Shown here: in pieces, positions 6,859 through 14,312 of the stretch
How positions within the stretch are numbered: the first letter of the stretch is position 1
How the letters are laid out: each line of letters starts with the position of its first letter
IMG/VR virus record: IMGVR_UViG_3300025117_000176
Location: 1-32,852 of that record
Length of the DNA: 32,852 bases
Reading direction: 5' to 3' (one strand)
DNA from: a virus
Made by a program: the position numbers and the translations under genes
Notes under the pieces: model-generated
The model's input: the letters and a program-made list of their open reading frames with translations, nothing else
The model's database searches: none
What the model was told of the DNA's origin: nothing

Positions 6859-7983
6859 TTATACGGCAGTGCCGCTGGAATAGTAAGCGCCGCGGTGATC
6901 GAACAGATTGCCGTCGGTGCCGTCAATGAAGGTGCCCCAGACGTCCAGCACTTTCAGCACGATGTTGCCGCTCTCGAAGTCACCCCAGACGGGGTTGACT
7001 GGCGTGCCATTACCCAGGATGCTGGTCACAGACTCAACGTCTGACTTCTTGCGCAGGATGAGCGGGCCGGGCACGCCCTGGCGACGGGCCAGAACGAAGG
7101 GCACGATGCCCGAGGTATTGGCGGTGAAGGCATACCAGGGCAGGTTGGGGGCCGTGCCGGTGATGTAGGGGTCTTTGATGCCAATCCAGCCGGTGCGCAC
7201 CACATTGGCCGCGTTGGTCGCCAACTCAGGAACAAGCTGGCTGGCCTTGATGGTGTTCACCACGTCTTCCAGGCCGCGGTGGTAGACGATGTAAGCCAGG
7301 TCGGCGTTGATCGGCTCGCCGCGGGCGTCGGTGCGCTGCCCAAAGGCCATGCGCGCCTCGCTGATGCGGGTGGAAGTCAGGCGGCCATTCTGGCTGTACA
7401 GCGCGCCCAGGGCCACCAGGCGGGCGATGGTCGTGGCGTTGGTGTACATGCGGCTCACGTATTTCTCCAAAGTGCGGCGAGCCGCCTCGCCCATCTTGAC
7501 CGCAACATCGTTGAAGTAGCCCAGGTCGTCATTGACAAGGGCTTCGTGGGAGAAGTCGAACTGCTTTTCCCAGCGGTACACCTGGTAGCTTTTCTTGGTG
7601 GCGTCGTCAACCGAACCGGCACGCGCCGGCCCTTTCTCGCCAACGTACTCCAGGTCGTCAAGCCCGCCGCGGTTCTGGTAGCGGGCGACGGCAAGGTAGT
7701 TGGGCAGGGTGTCCATCTTGACAAGCGGCTCGAAGTTAAATTCCATCTTCTGGTAGCCGGGCAGGGCAAGGCGCTGGACAAACTCTTGGATCGCATAGGT
7801 GAAGTCCCCGCTGGTCATCACTTCGGCCAGGTGCTCATTCGTGCCCGCGCCCTTGATGCCGTTCAATTCCTGGTCGAGATAAGCAAACTTATCCTCAACC
7901 TCTGCCAGCCGTTCGGGGGTGGCTGCGTTTTCGCTCAGTTGGCCCTTGCGGAGTTCCTTCAGGGCATACAAAATTTTACGCAT
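6859..7983 (-). CDS. Major capsid protein (HK97 fold)
   Basis: 374 residues from ATG at 7983, AAAGGAG upstream. The N-terminal ~50 residues are helical and charged (LKELRKGQLSENAATPERLAEVEDKFAYLDQEL), as in a scaffold-like delta domain. The body has E-loop and spine-helix-like features: DDLEYVGEKGPARAGSVDDATKKSYQVYRWEKQFDFSHEALVNDDLG, then NDVAVKMGEAARRTLEKYVSRMY. A C-terminal beta-rich part follows (GNIVLKVLDVWGTFIDGTDGNLFDHRGAYYSSGTAV). Size, composition and position after the protease and decoration genes all fit the major capsid protein. The closest type by eye is the Mu gpT-like branch; that detail is less certain. Confidence 0.85.
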   Translation of the reverse strand: MRKILYALKELRKGQLSENAATPERLAEVEDKFAYLDQELNGIKGAGTNEHLAEVMTSGDFTYAIQEFVQRLALPGYQKMEFNFEPLVKMDTLPNYLAVARYQNRGGLDDLEYVGEKGPARAGSVDDATKKSYQVYRWEKQFDFSHEALVNDDLGYFNDVAVKMGEAARRTLEKYVSRMYTNATTIARLVALGALYSQNGRLTSTRISEARMAFGQRTDARGEPINADLAYIVYHRGLEDVVNTIKASQLVPELATNAANVVRTGWIGIKDPYITGTAPNLPWYAFTANTSGIVPFVLARRQGVPGPLILRKKSDVESVTSILGNGTPVNPVWGDFESGNIVLKVLDVWGTFIDGTDGNLFDHRGAYYSSGTAV

Positions 7984-8001
7984 AGTTGTTTCTCCTTTCG
8001 C

Positions 8002-8598
8002 TTAGGCCAGTTCACGGCTGCCGTTGAAGAGCAGCACGCAAAATTCCTGTTCAACTTCTGAGTTGAGCAAGGTTGTATCAAAGGTAGCCGCCAGGTTGGG
8101 GCCACCCACGCCGCTATCGGCGTATTCGTCTTGGCAGTACCACAAAACGCCTGCCTGCGGGTTCTTGACGCCGGCACTGTTCAGGGGCGAGAAGCTCAGG
8201 GTGACGCCTTCGCTGAGTTGGGCGCTGTCGTCCACGTAGACGGGATAACCGGGTACAAGGGTCGTCTCGTAGGTTTCGCCGCCATAGGTCAGGTGGTTGT
8301 TGACAATCTGCCGAACGATGAAGCCGTCAGCAATGTTGACGCGCACCAGACCCAACGGGACGGTTAAGCCGGCGGTGAAACTCACCACAACGCCGGTAAG
8401 GTTTAGCGGGCGGCCCAGGGCGGCAGTACGTCCGCCGATGGCTACCACGGGGTGCAAGCCCTCATCAATGGCGTCTTTCGTGCCGCTGATTGAGTTATCG
8501 GCGATAGGCCAGATATCCGACTCGTGGACTTGTACAACCGTGTAAGGCCCGCTGGACTGTTGCCAGTCCGTTCCTGCGAAAAATGTTTCGTTTGCCAT
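8002..8598 (-). CDS. Putative capsid decoration protein, copy 2
   Basis: 198 residues from ATG at 8598 behind AAAGGA. It is a beta-rich protein and a clear paralogue of the neighbouring 203-residue protein, sharing blocks such as HESDIWPIADNSISG, HPVVAIGGRTAALGRP, VRVNIADGxIVRQ, SPLNSAG and the last residues LLFNGSRELA. Placement between prohead protease and major capsid protein is typical for head cement/decoration or minor capsid subunits. No motif shows enzymatic function. The role is inferred from position and abundance of beta structure. Confidence 0.7.
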   Translation of the reverse strand: MANETFFAGTDWQQSSGPYTVVQVHESDIWPIADNSISGTKDAIDEGLHPVVAIGGRTAALGRPLNLTGVVVSFTAGLTVPLGLVRVNIADGFIVRQIVNNHLTYGGETYETTLVPGYPVYVDDSAQLSEGVTLSFSPLNSAGVKNPQAGVLWYCQDEYADSGVGGPNLAATFDTTLLNSEVEQEFCVLLFNGSRELA

Positions 8599-8625
8599 AA
8601 ACTTATCCTTTCCTGTTAGTCAGTC

Positions 8626-9237
8626 TTAAGCCAACTCGCGCGAGCCATTGAAGAGCAGCACGCAGTAAACCTGCTCGGTTGCGGCGTTGGGTAGTGATAC
8701 GTCAAAGGGGCTGGTAATGTTCGGGCCACCCACACCGCTGTCGGCATACTCATCCTGGCAATACCAGAGCACGCCCACCTGGGGGTTTTTCAGCCCGGCG
8801 CTATTGAGCGGGGACATGCTCAGGGTGACGCCGTTGCTCAGGTCGTCGCTGTCGTCAGCGTAGACCGGCAGGCCGGGGATAGGGGCGGTCTGGTAGGTGG
8901 CCGGGTTGCCGCCGTTGTAGGTCAGGATGTTGTTGACATACTGGCGCACGATGTAACCATCGGCAATGTTGACCCGCACGGTGCCCAGGGCGGTCGTGCT
9001 GCCCGCGGTGTAGCTCAATACCACCCCGGTGATGTTCAAGGGGCGACCCAGGGCGGCGGTGCGGCCACCAATCGCCACGACGGGGTGCTTGCCAACCCCG
9101 ATGGTGTCCTTGACGCCGCTGATAGAGTTATCAGCGATAGGCCAGATGTCAGACTCGTGGCACTGGACAACGGTCAGCGGGCCGCTGGCTTGTTCGTAGT
9201 TCGTATCGGTGTAGAGATAGGTAACGCTTGCGGTCAT
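8626..9237 (-). CDS. Putative capsid decoration protein, copy 1
   Basis: 203 residues from ATG at 9237 with AAAAGGAG upstream. It aligns almost end to end with the next gene (8002-8598); the differences cluster in the first ~20 residues, a central loop (TYNGGNPATYQTAPIPGLP against TYGGETYETTLVPGYP) and near residue 180. Both end with the identical LLFNGSRELA. Two copies in tandem suggest a duplication that now supplies two related capsid surface subunits, or a heteromeric cement. Function is inferred. Confidence 0.7.
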   Translation of the reverse strand: MTASVTYLYTDTNYEQASGPLTVVQCHESDIWPIADNSISGVKDTIGVGKHPVVAIGGRTAALGRPLNITGVVLSYTAGSTTALGTVRVNIADGYIVRQYVNNILTYNGGNPATYQTAPIPGLPVYADDSDDLSNGVTLSMSPLNSAGLKNPQVGVLWYCQDEYADSGVGGPNITSPFDVSLPNAATEQVYCVLLFNGSRELA

Positions 9238-9254
9238 TTCTTCACACTCCTTTT

Positions 9255-11045
9255 CTAGATGTTTTGGCCCACTTCACGCATGATGCGGCGGAAGCGTTCA
9301 TCACCGCGCCGCTTGGCTGCCTCGGGGTCGGTTGGTTCGTTTTCGTTCAGTTTTGCGCCGTGGGCAAACGGCTTGCCGCTGCCCGTCATTTTCTTGACAC
9401 GGTTGCGCGCTTTGGTAATGGCGTCCATCAACTCTCTTTCGTCAAAGTACTCCGCCTCAGCGAGCCATTCCTGCGCCTCAGTGGGCAGTTTGCTCTCGGA
9501 CAGGATCACCGTCACCTGCGCCTCTTGCAAAGCGGCGGGTGGCGGGGGCGGCTGTACCGGGGCGGGCGGGGTGGGTTCTGCCTGCGCTGGTGTCTCAGCG
9601 GGCGCTGCATCTTCGTTTTCTGCGATGCTCATGGCGTGACCACCCGCGCCCGCCCGCGTCACCCAATCCACGGCGCGAACGGACGTGATGCTTTCCACGA
9701 TCTTTGCTTCCCTACCGTCAACCGTGCCGCGGCGGGCCGTTCCATCTGCCAAGATTGAGCACTCCAAAGTATCCAGCTTGCCAGCCTGGGCACGCGCCCG
9801 GACGCTCTCGGCAAAGTTGGGGTCGAATACTGTCACACGGGCAATCGGCGTGCCGTCCTCGCGATAACGGTCAATGCCGTCAATCACGGAGACTTCATTC
9901 CGCACGCTGCGCTCATTCTCTTTGTGGTCGGTGAGATACATCTTTGCGCCCGTGAACACGGCGGCATACTTTTCGAGCATATCCCGGCTGTAATAATGAT
10001 TGTCTTTCTTGTTGCCAAAGCCGGGGCGGATCAGCGCCACGTCAAGGGTAAGCGGGGAGCGGCTGGCGTCAAGTTGGGGTGATGCCTCTGCCAGGGTGAT
10101 GTCTGCGCCGTCAAAGCTCTCCGCCAGGCTCTCGGTCAATGGCTCATCGGCGGGCGCTTCTGGCTGCGCTTCGGTTGGCGTGGTCGCTTCGGCTTCAGTT
10201 GGCGGGTCGGTGGGCGTGACGGGGATGGTGCAAGCGGTGATCGAAGTGTCGCTGTCCGCCGTCTCTGCCGCTGCGCCAATGGCGGAAGGGGTAGCTACCA
10301 GGCGGTAGGTCATCAAGACTTCTTGCCAATCAGAGCGGGGGGCAAACTGGAAGTTGCCAGTGTCATCCATTGTGTAGCCGATGGCATAGCACTTGCCTTG
10401 CGCATGAGCCACCAGGGCATTGCCCATTTCGGCATGGCCTGCATAAACGTCAGCAACCCACCACGTGCCAGACTGCATAATCTGGTAATTGAACAGTTGC
10501 GGGTATTGCGCCTCGAATGCGCTGCGCACGCGTTGGGCCATGCCGTCCAGGCTGTCATAGGCTTCGCTTACGTTCGGCTTCGGTTCGGCGGGCGGTTCAG
10601 CCTCTGCATTTGCCGCCACCTCTGTTCCTGCCGCCGCCTCTTCTGGTTGGCTCTGAAACATCTTCACTTGTTTCTCGCGCTTCTCGGCAGCCTCCTCGGT
10701 GTCATACGGCCCGCCGAGCTTTTGCTTGCCGTCAGCGGTGTATAAATACCATTTGCCGTCCACCTGCTTGATGACCTCTTCCACTTCGGCGGGTTGAGTG
10801 TTGGCCTTGCTTTCTTCGTCGGCCTCGGTCGCCAGATCCGCCCAATTCTTGCGCATCGCTTCGCTGGCGGTCTCAAGCGAGCTACGCACGCCAGACGGCA
10901 GCGCCTTGTCGGTCAGCAGGGCGGTGATAGACTTCAGTAAGCTTTTGGCCTGGTTTTTGATGGTGACGGCCTCGGACAGGTCAGCCGTTTCGGGCGGGGC
11001 GTCAAGCTCTTTGATGTGTACTTTGAAACCACGGTTTTTAGGCAT
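9255..11045 (-). CDS. Prohead protease fused to scaffold-like regions
   Basis: 596 residues from ATG at 11045 behind AAAGGG. Segments: helical N-terminus (1-80); a small domain KWYLYTADGKQKLGGPYDTEEAAEKREKQVK (99-128) common in phage protease polyproteins; a beta-rich domain (~165-255); a low-complexity Pro/Glu/Ala linker (265-315); a protease core (~330-472); and a Pro-rich then helical C-terminus (480-596). In the core, H374 (YLTDHKENE) and S430 (LECSILADG), followed by SITSVRAVDWVTRAGAGG, match the His and Ser regions of the S78/herpes-type prohead protease fold. The C-terminal part, rich in charge and helix, probably acts as scaffold and would be cut away during maturation. The catalytic assignment is by motif and spacing. 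The long N-terminal extension is larger than usual for this family. Confidence 0.8.
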   Translation of the reverse strand: MPKNRGFKVHIKELDAPPETADLSEAVTIKNQAKSLLKSITALLTDKALPSGVRSSLETASEAMRKNWADLATEADEESKANTQPAEVEEVIKQVDGKWYLYTADGKQKLGGPYDTEEAAEKREKQVKMFQSQPEEAAAGTEVAANAEAEPPAEPKPNVSEAYDSLDGMAQRVRSAFEAQYPQLFNYQIMQSGTWWVADVYAGHAEMGNALVAHAQGKCYAIGYTMDDTGNFQFAPRSDWQEVLMTYRLVATPSAIGAAAETADSDTSITACTIPVTPTDPPTEAEATTPTEAQPEAPADEPLTESLAESFDGADITLAEASPQLDASRSPLTLDVALIRPGFGNKKDNHYYSRDMLEKYAAVFTGAKMYLTDHKENERSVRNEVSVIDGIDRYREDGTPIARVTVFDPNFAESVRARAQAGKLDTLECSILADGTARRGTVDGREAKIVESITSVRAVDWVTRAGAGGHAMSIAENEDAAPAETPAQAEPTPPAPVQPPPPPAALQEAQVTVILSESKLPTEAQEWLAEAEYFDERELMDAITKARNRVKKMTGSGKPFAHGAKLNENEPTDPEAAKRRGDERFRRIMREVGQNI

Positions 11046-11057
11046 AGTGTGTACCCT

Positions 11058-11459
11058 TTACGCAAATGTGATCGCGCCGGAAATGACCAGCGAGCCGTTG
11101 GGCATGATGAGCACCAGATACCAGGTTGCAACGCCCGATTCTGTCAGATCAATGTCAATGTCACCATCGGCTTCGCTTGTCAACAGGCCCGAAAGGTTGG
11201 CCGTCCATTCAATCATTGCGCCGTCAGCGCCGATTGCAATGCCACCATCCGGGGCAGTGGCAGAAGGCACGTTGCCATTGGCGTCATCGGCCAGGTAGAA
11301 AAGCACCGAAGCCTGACTGGTGATGTCAGACCCGGCGGCGTTCTGGAATTGAATGCCGACATTGATAACGTTGCCGCCTTCAACGCCGATGACAAAAGCG
11401 GCGTCAGCGAGCATCCCGTTCAGTACGGGGGTTGTAGTGGTTGTCAGGGGTATGGACAT
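11058..11459 (-). CDS. Small Ig-like virion protein
   Basis: 133 residues from ATG at 11459, GGAGG 6 bases upstream; the start overlaps the previous stop (TAATG). The sequence (GGNVINVGIQFQNAAGSDITSQASVLFYLADDANG ... IAIGADGAMIEWTANLSGLLTSEADGDIDIDLTESGVATWYLVLIMPNGSLVISGAITF) is a single beta-sandwich of a type seen repeatedly as decoration-like domains in phage structural proteins. It probably forms part of the virion surface. Confidence 0.7.
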   Translation of the reverse strand: MSIPLTTTTTPVLNGMLADAAFVIGVEGGNVINVGIQFQNAAGSDITSQASVLFYLADDANGNVPSATAPDGGIAIGADGAMIEWTANLSGLLTSEADGDIDIDLTESGVATWYLVLIMPNGSLVISGAITFA

Positions 11460-11917
11460 TAGCCGCCTCCGCCAGTTCCGATGTTGTCAATCATTGCCAT
11501 AATCTCAAGCGTGCCGGGCGTGCCGACTACGCCACTCTCGCGGGCTGCAATCCGCCAGCCTTCCACCGCGTCTATTTCGACAGGGCCATAGACGAAACGC
11601 TCGACTGCCGCGGCGGTTGAGCTGTAGGTTCGATAGTTGCGCTGTACGAAAGATTGGACGTCTGCGCCTGCAATCATCACGCCGGGCGCTTCGATGGTGG
11701 TCTGATACCAGTCGGTGCCCGCGGGTAGCGCCGTCTCAATCTTCCAGTCAAACGCGCCGCCCGCCGCGCCGCGGGTGTATTCGAAATAGAGCATGATGCG
11801 GGAAGTCGTGCCGATAATGACTTCTGTGGGGGCCGCGTCCCATGCGCCCGCCGCTGCCAGGGCTGCGCTGGCACGCAGTGTTACGGGGTTCGAAATGGTT
11901 GGGTAGATCGGTAGCAT
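11459..11917 (-). CDS. First gene of the virion operon, unknown structural protein
   Basis: 152 residues from ATG at 11917 with AAGGAGT upstream, the first gene after the control region at 11918-12158. The protein is beta-rich with no signal peptide or membrane segment (IIGTTSRIMLYFEYTRGAAGGAFDWKIETALPAGTDWYQTTIEAPG) and ends in GTGGGG. A virion role is likely from operon context. No family was recognised. Confidence 0.7.
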   Translation of the reverse strand: MLPIYPTISNPVTLRASAALAAAGAWDAAPTEVIIGTTSRIMLYFEYTRGAAGGAFDWKIETALPAGTDWYQTTIEAPGVMIAGADVQSFVQRNYRTYSSTAAAVERFVYGPVEIDAVEGWRIAARESGVVGTPGTLEIMAMIDNIGTGGGG

Positions 11918-11937
11918 CGTTACTCCTTAAAAAGCTA

Positions 11938-11973
11938 GTGGGGCCGCTCTCTCTTTCGAGAAAACAGCCCCAC
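11938..11973 (-). promoter_or_regulatory. Leader hairpin with GAAA tetraloop ahead of the virion operon (possible attenuator)
   Basis: In the minus-strand RNA, 16 bases pair with 16 (three G-U wobbles) around a GAAA tetraloop. The stem begins GUGGGGC and ends GCCCCAC. It is followed after four bases by five U residues and immediately by the AAGGAGT ribosome binding site of the first virion gene. The shape fits either an intrinsic terminator/attenuator that must be read through, or a stabilising 5' leader stem. Confidence 0.65.
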
Positions 11974-12024
11974 CAGGATAAAGCGTAGCCGTGTATTGAG
12001 TTGTCTTGCCTTTGCGCCGGTTAT

Positions 12025-12054
12025 AAAAAGGGCCGACTGTTAGACAGTCAGCCC
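12025..12054 (-). terminator. Rho-independent terminator
   Basis: In the minus-strand RNA, GGGCUGACUGU pairs with ACAGUCGGCCC (11 bp, one G-U pair) across a 3-base loop, followed directly by UUUUU. It can end transcription of the accessory cluster that stops at 12156 and also of any RNA begun at the promoter at 12101-12129. Confidence 0.85.
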
Positions 12055-12074
12055 CGCCACGAGTTAAGCGTAAC

Positions 12075-12089
12075 TGAAAATGATTATCA
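12075..12089 (-). promoter_or_regulatory. Fur-box-like palindrome (candidate operator)
   Basis: On the minus strand the 15 bases TGATAATCATTTTCA match the 7-1-7 Fur consensus TGATAATNATTATCA at all but one position. It lies just downstream of a candidate -10 element, where a bound repressor would cover the transcription start. Which protein binds, if any, is unknown. Confidence 0.4.
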
Positions 12090-12100
12090 CTTTCGTTTAT

Positions 12101-12129
12101 AGTGTATCATAATTCGGCCCGCTTTGCAA
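12101..12129 (-). promoter_or_regulatory. Candidate sigma70-type promoter for the virion operon
   Basis: Minus strand: -35 TTGCAA at 12129-12124, a 17-base spacer, and -10 TACACT at 12106-12101. Start would fall near 12094. A terminator follows about 40 bases downstream, so productive late transcription would need antitermination or another start. It is the only sizeable intergenic gap ahead of the virion genes. Confidence 0.45.
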
Positions 12130-12137
12130 CTGGCAAT

Positions 12138-12158
12138 TGATATGAATTTGCAATGTTA
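12138..12158. repeat. 21-bp intergenic element, copy A
   Basis: The 21 bases starting TGATATGAATTTGCAATGTT are identical to those at 14248-14268 and differ by two bases from a copy at 25274-25254 on the minus strand. This copy overlaps the stop codon of the 226-residue gene and has no -10-like sequence at the spacing seen in the other two. Confidence 0.75.
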
Positions 12159-12836
12159 AGCGCATTGCTCTATCACCCCGGCATGTTTTGTGCATACCGG
12201 GATAGGATGACCTACCACGGTTTCGGCCACCTTATCACACATCGCACACTTGACCGGCTTATCGCATGTTTCACACATGAGCGGTTCGACTTGCGCTATA
12301 AACGCACCGTCAAGCAAAGAAACAATTTCACCGTAACCCACCTTAGTATATCCTTCTGGATTTTCACAGGTGCAATACCAGTCATCCTTCCGGCCTGTGT
12401 CGCTCGCCCACCCCTTGCGCCACTCTACGCCGCACACACATTTGATGTGATACTCTGCCCGGTTGACGTGTTCATAAACCTTCCCACAGATGCAAACGAG
12501 AGTCTTGGTGTGGCGGTGACATTTGCAAGCGATTGGGTTGTCCTCGCTTGAGTAATGACATCCCCGGTGATCGTGCTGCATGGTGCTGTGAAAGCATTCC
12601 GGGCAAAGGCCAATTGCTTTGGCAACGGTAATACCAGCGGCGCCCAGGCACACGTCTTCTGGCGCCTCTTCTCGCGCCAAAACCGCCCTTATTTGCAGTT
12701 CCAACTTTTCGTTTTCGGCCTCCGCCTCAAGCAATTCCATTGTAGCTCTTTCGAGTTCGGCCAAGAGCCGGACGTTTTGGGCCTGCAACTCGATAACAGA
12801 GGCGGCGAGAGTTCGGATAATTTCTGTCTTTTTCAT
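12156..12836 (-). CDS. Coiled-coil protein with multiple zinc-knuckle motifs, unknown
   Basis: 226 residues from ATG at 12836 behind AAAGGGAG. Residues 1-55 are a continuous coiled coil (IRTLAASVIELQAQNVRLLAELERATMELLEAEAENEKLELQIRAVL). The rest is extremely rich in Cys and His: LCPECFH, HDHRGCHY, CKCHRH, CICGK, CVCG, CTCE, CETCDKPVKCAMCDK, CTKH. Several zinc sites are likely. The look is of a nucleic-acid or protein-binding adaptor. It is the last gene before the main control region. No named family. Confidence 0.7.
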   Translation of the reverse strand: MKKTEIIRTLAASVIELQAQNVRLLAELERATMELLEAEAENEKLELQIRAVLAREEAPEDVCLGAAGITVAKAIGLCPECFHSTMQHDHRGCHYSSEDNPIACKCHRHTKTLVCICGKVYEHVNRAEYHIKCVCGVEWRKGWASDTGRKDDWYCTCENPEGYTKVGYGEIVSLLDGAFIAQVEPLMCETCDKPVKCAMCDKVAETVVGHPIPVCTKHAGVIEQCA

Positions 12837-12892
12837 GGTGCGCTCCCTTTCGTTACAATCTTACCTGTTATTCTGCACGTTCACAGTTAATT

Positions 12893-13105
12893 CTACCCCA
12901 ACAATCTCTGACACGCAACCAACTCCCCGCCGCGCTTTTCCAGTTCCTCGCGCAGACTGTCAGGATAGGCCAGCGCGTCAGCTTCGCTCTCAAACGTCAT
13001 GCGGTACATTCCGCAAGTCTTGTACTTGCACAACATCACGCCTAAAACGCGGCCCGGTTCGGGGGCAACATCCCAAAAGACAACGGCGAAGGTGACGGTA
13101 ATCAT
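12893..13105 (-). CDS. 70-residue protein, paralogous to 26172-26399
   Basis: ATG at 13105 overlaps the previous stop (ATGA) and has GGAGG upstream. The C-terminal half (MYRMTFESEADALAYPDSLREELEKRGGELVACQRLL) aligns with VYRVTFPNQAALCAFPSAMREAIAANGGELILCEEI of the protein at 26172-26399, so the two are related copies of one small family. A beta strand plus helix plus GGEL-hC ending is visible. Function is unknown. Confidence 0.7.
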   Translation of the reverse strand: MITVTFAVVFWDVAPEPGRVLGVMLCKYKTCGMYRMTFESEADALAYPDSLREELEKRGGELVACQRLLG

Positions 13106-13497
13106 GATTTTCCTCCATTACGCCACAGGGTATAATTCCCTGTTACCACCGCGCGTATTCGCGCCCTCAGCACTACACTGGATTTGTTTTCGTCAATAAA
13201 CAGGCTTTCGAATTTCACAAGCCCTATCTCGTCAAATTCAATACGATCACAGTTTGTAATTTTTGACGGATCGCCGCATTCAATGTATCCAACCCTCAAG
13301 CCGTCAACGCTCTCGATATCAAAGACAAAAGCCATGTCCGGGAGTCGTCCGCTGGCAGCGATAATCCATTTTCCGGTTGGGAAGCCGTTGTCAATTTCTG
13401 CCTCAACCTTTTCGATCACCATGCTTGTGTAGATATTTGTGCCATAGGCTTGGTAGAAGACCGACTGGTGCTCATTATTCCATAATAAACTAATCAT
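13102..13497 (-). CDS. 131-residue hypothetical protein
   Basis: ATG at 13497 overlaps the upstream stop (ATGA) and follows GAGGAGG. The protein is mixed alpha/beta (NIYTSMVIEKVEAEIDNGFPTGKWIIAASGRLPDMAFVFDIESVDGLRVGYIECG ... VVLRARIRAVVTGNYTLWRNGG). No signal peptide, membrane span or catalytic motif is seen. It is translationally coupled to both neighbours in the accessory cluster. Confidence 0.65.
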   Translation of the reverse strand: MISLLWNNEHQSVFYQAYGTNIYTSMVIEKVEAEIDNGFPTGKWIIAASGRLPDMAFVFDIESVDGLRVGYIECGDPSKITNCDRIEFDEIGLVKFESLFIDENKSSVVLRARIRAVVTGNYTLWRNGGKS

Positions 13498-13766
13498 TTC
13501 TCATCCTCCTCTGGTAATTCTGGCAACTCAGTCCAGATGTCAAACATGCTGTCCGGCGTGCTGCTGAGCACGGTCAACAGCCACCACGAGTTATCCTTGT
13601 CGCTGAAGTATCGCGGCACAACTACGCCGGTTTCGGTGTTGCCTGTGATGTACCAGCCTGACGCGGCGGGGTGGGTGGCCTTTTCGTGCCAGTGAATTAC
13701 AAGGCGCTCGAATAGCTCTTGTAACTGGTCGTCTGGTAGGCGAATGGTAATATCACTGCTTGCCAC
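13494..13766 (-). CDS. 90-residue hypothetical protein
   Basis: GTG start at 13766, GGGAGGTG 7 bases upstream, overlapping nothing but lying 3 bases after the previous stop. Acidic protein (MASSDITIRLPDDQLQELFERLVIHWHEKATHPAASGWYITGN...) with a C-terminus ELPELPEEDEK. The first 30 residues look like a strand followed by an amphipathic helix. No family was recognised. Confidence 0.65.
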   Translation of the reverse strand: MASSDITIRLPDDQLQELFERLVIHWHEKATHPAASGWYITGNTETGVVVPRYFSDKDNSWWLLTVLSSTPDSMFDIWTELPELPEEDEK

Positions 13767-13769
13767 AGA

Positions 13770-14006
13770 TCACCTCCCGCTCCCGTTGCGCCTGAACTGC
13801 TTGCGGATGTCTGCCGTGGTGGGCACCATGCCAAGCATCCGCTCGATAGCGTCAAGCTCTGCCAGGATGGCGTCACGCATCAAGCGCAGGAAGGCGTCGC
13901 GTTCGTCAGTCTCAGAACTGATAAACAGCGCGTTGATATTCTTCTCGTTGTAACGCGGCCAGGGGGCAAGCGTTTCGCTCTTGTGTTGGGTGGGGTCATC
14001 GGTCAT
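13770..14006 (-). CDS. 78-residue hypothetical protein
   Basis: The start was set at ATG 14006 (MTDDPTQHKSETLAPWPRYNEK) because GGAG lies 9 bases upstream; a TTG eight codons earlier is less likely. The C-terminal half is helical (DERDAFLRLMRDAILAELDAIERMLG) and ends basic (RKQFRRNGSGR). It overlaps the preceding membrane-protein gene by 11 bases. Confidence 0.65.
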   Translation of the reverse strand: MTDDPTQHKSETLAPWPRYNEKNINALFISSETDERDAFLRLMRDAILAELDAIERMLGMVPTTADIRKQFRRNGSGR

Positions 14007-14229
14007 GGGGTTGCGCTCCAATATGCTCAATGATAAAAGCCGCCGCTACCAACGATGACGCGAGTCCGATGATAGCGGCGACAATCGCCAACAGTCCAAG
14101 CCCAGACATCAAGTCGCTGGAAAGCGCAAGCCCCACACCGATTATTGTAAGGGCAATCAAGCAAAATGCTATGCACAATCCGAGTTGCACAATCAAGGTA
14201 ATATCAGCGGCGTTAAATTTGTTTGTCAT
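13996..14229 (-). CDS. Small two-span membrane protein
   Basis: 77 residues from ATG at 14229 with GGGAG upstream. Two hydrophobic helices are visible: IVQLGLCIAFCLIALTIIGVGLAL (~13-36) and MSGLGLLAIVAAIIGLASSLVAAAFII (~41-67). It is the first gene of the minus-strand accessory cluster and diverges from the plus-strand gene at 14313. It could be holin-like or an inner-membrane accessory protein. No family can be named. Confidence 0.7.
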   Translation of the reverse strand: MTNKFNAADITLIVQLGLCIAFCLIALTIIGVGLALSSDLMSGLGLLAIVAAIIGLASSLVAAAFIIEHIGAQPHDR

Positions 14230-14247
14230 GTCACTGCGCTCCCTATC

Positions 14248-14291
14248 TGATATGAATTTGCAATGTTACAACGAGAAAATGGATGTATCAT
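14248..14291 (+). promoter_or_regulatory. Promoter with 21-bp element (copy B) for the plus-strand gene
   Basis: The 21-bp element covers 14248-14268, followed by TGTTAC (14264-14269), a 16-base spacer and -10-like TATCAT (14286-14291). The gene start is 21 bases further on. The same element, spacing, -10 type and start distance recur at 25274-25231 on the minus strand. The element is also 18 bases upstream of the minus-strand gene ending at 14229, so it may control both directions. Confidence 0.55.
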
Positions 14292-14312
14292 TAAGTTAAT
14301 CAGGAGATCAAA

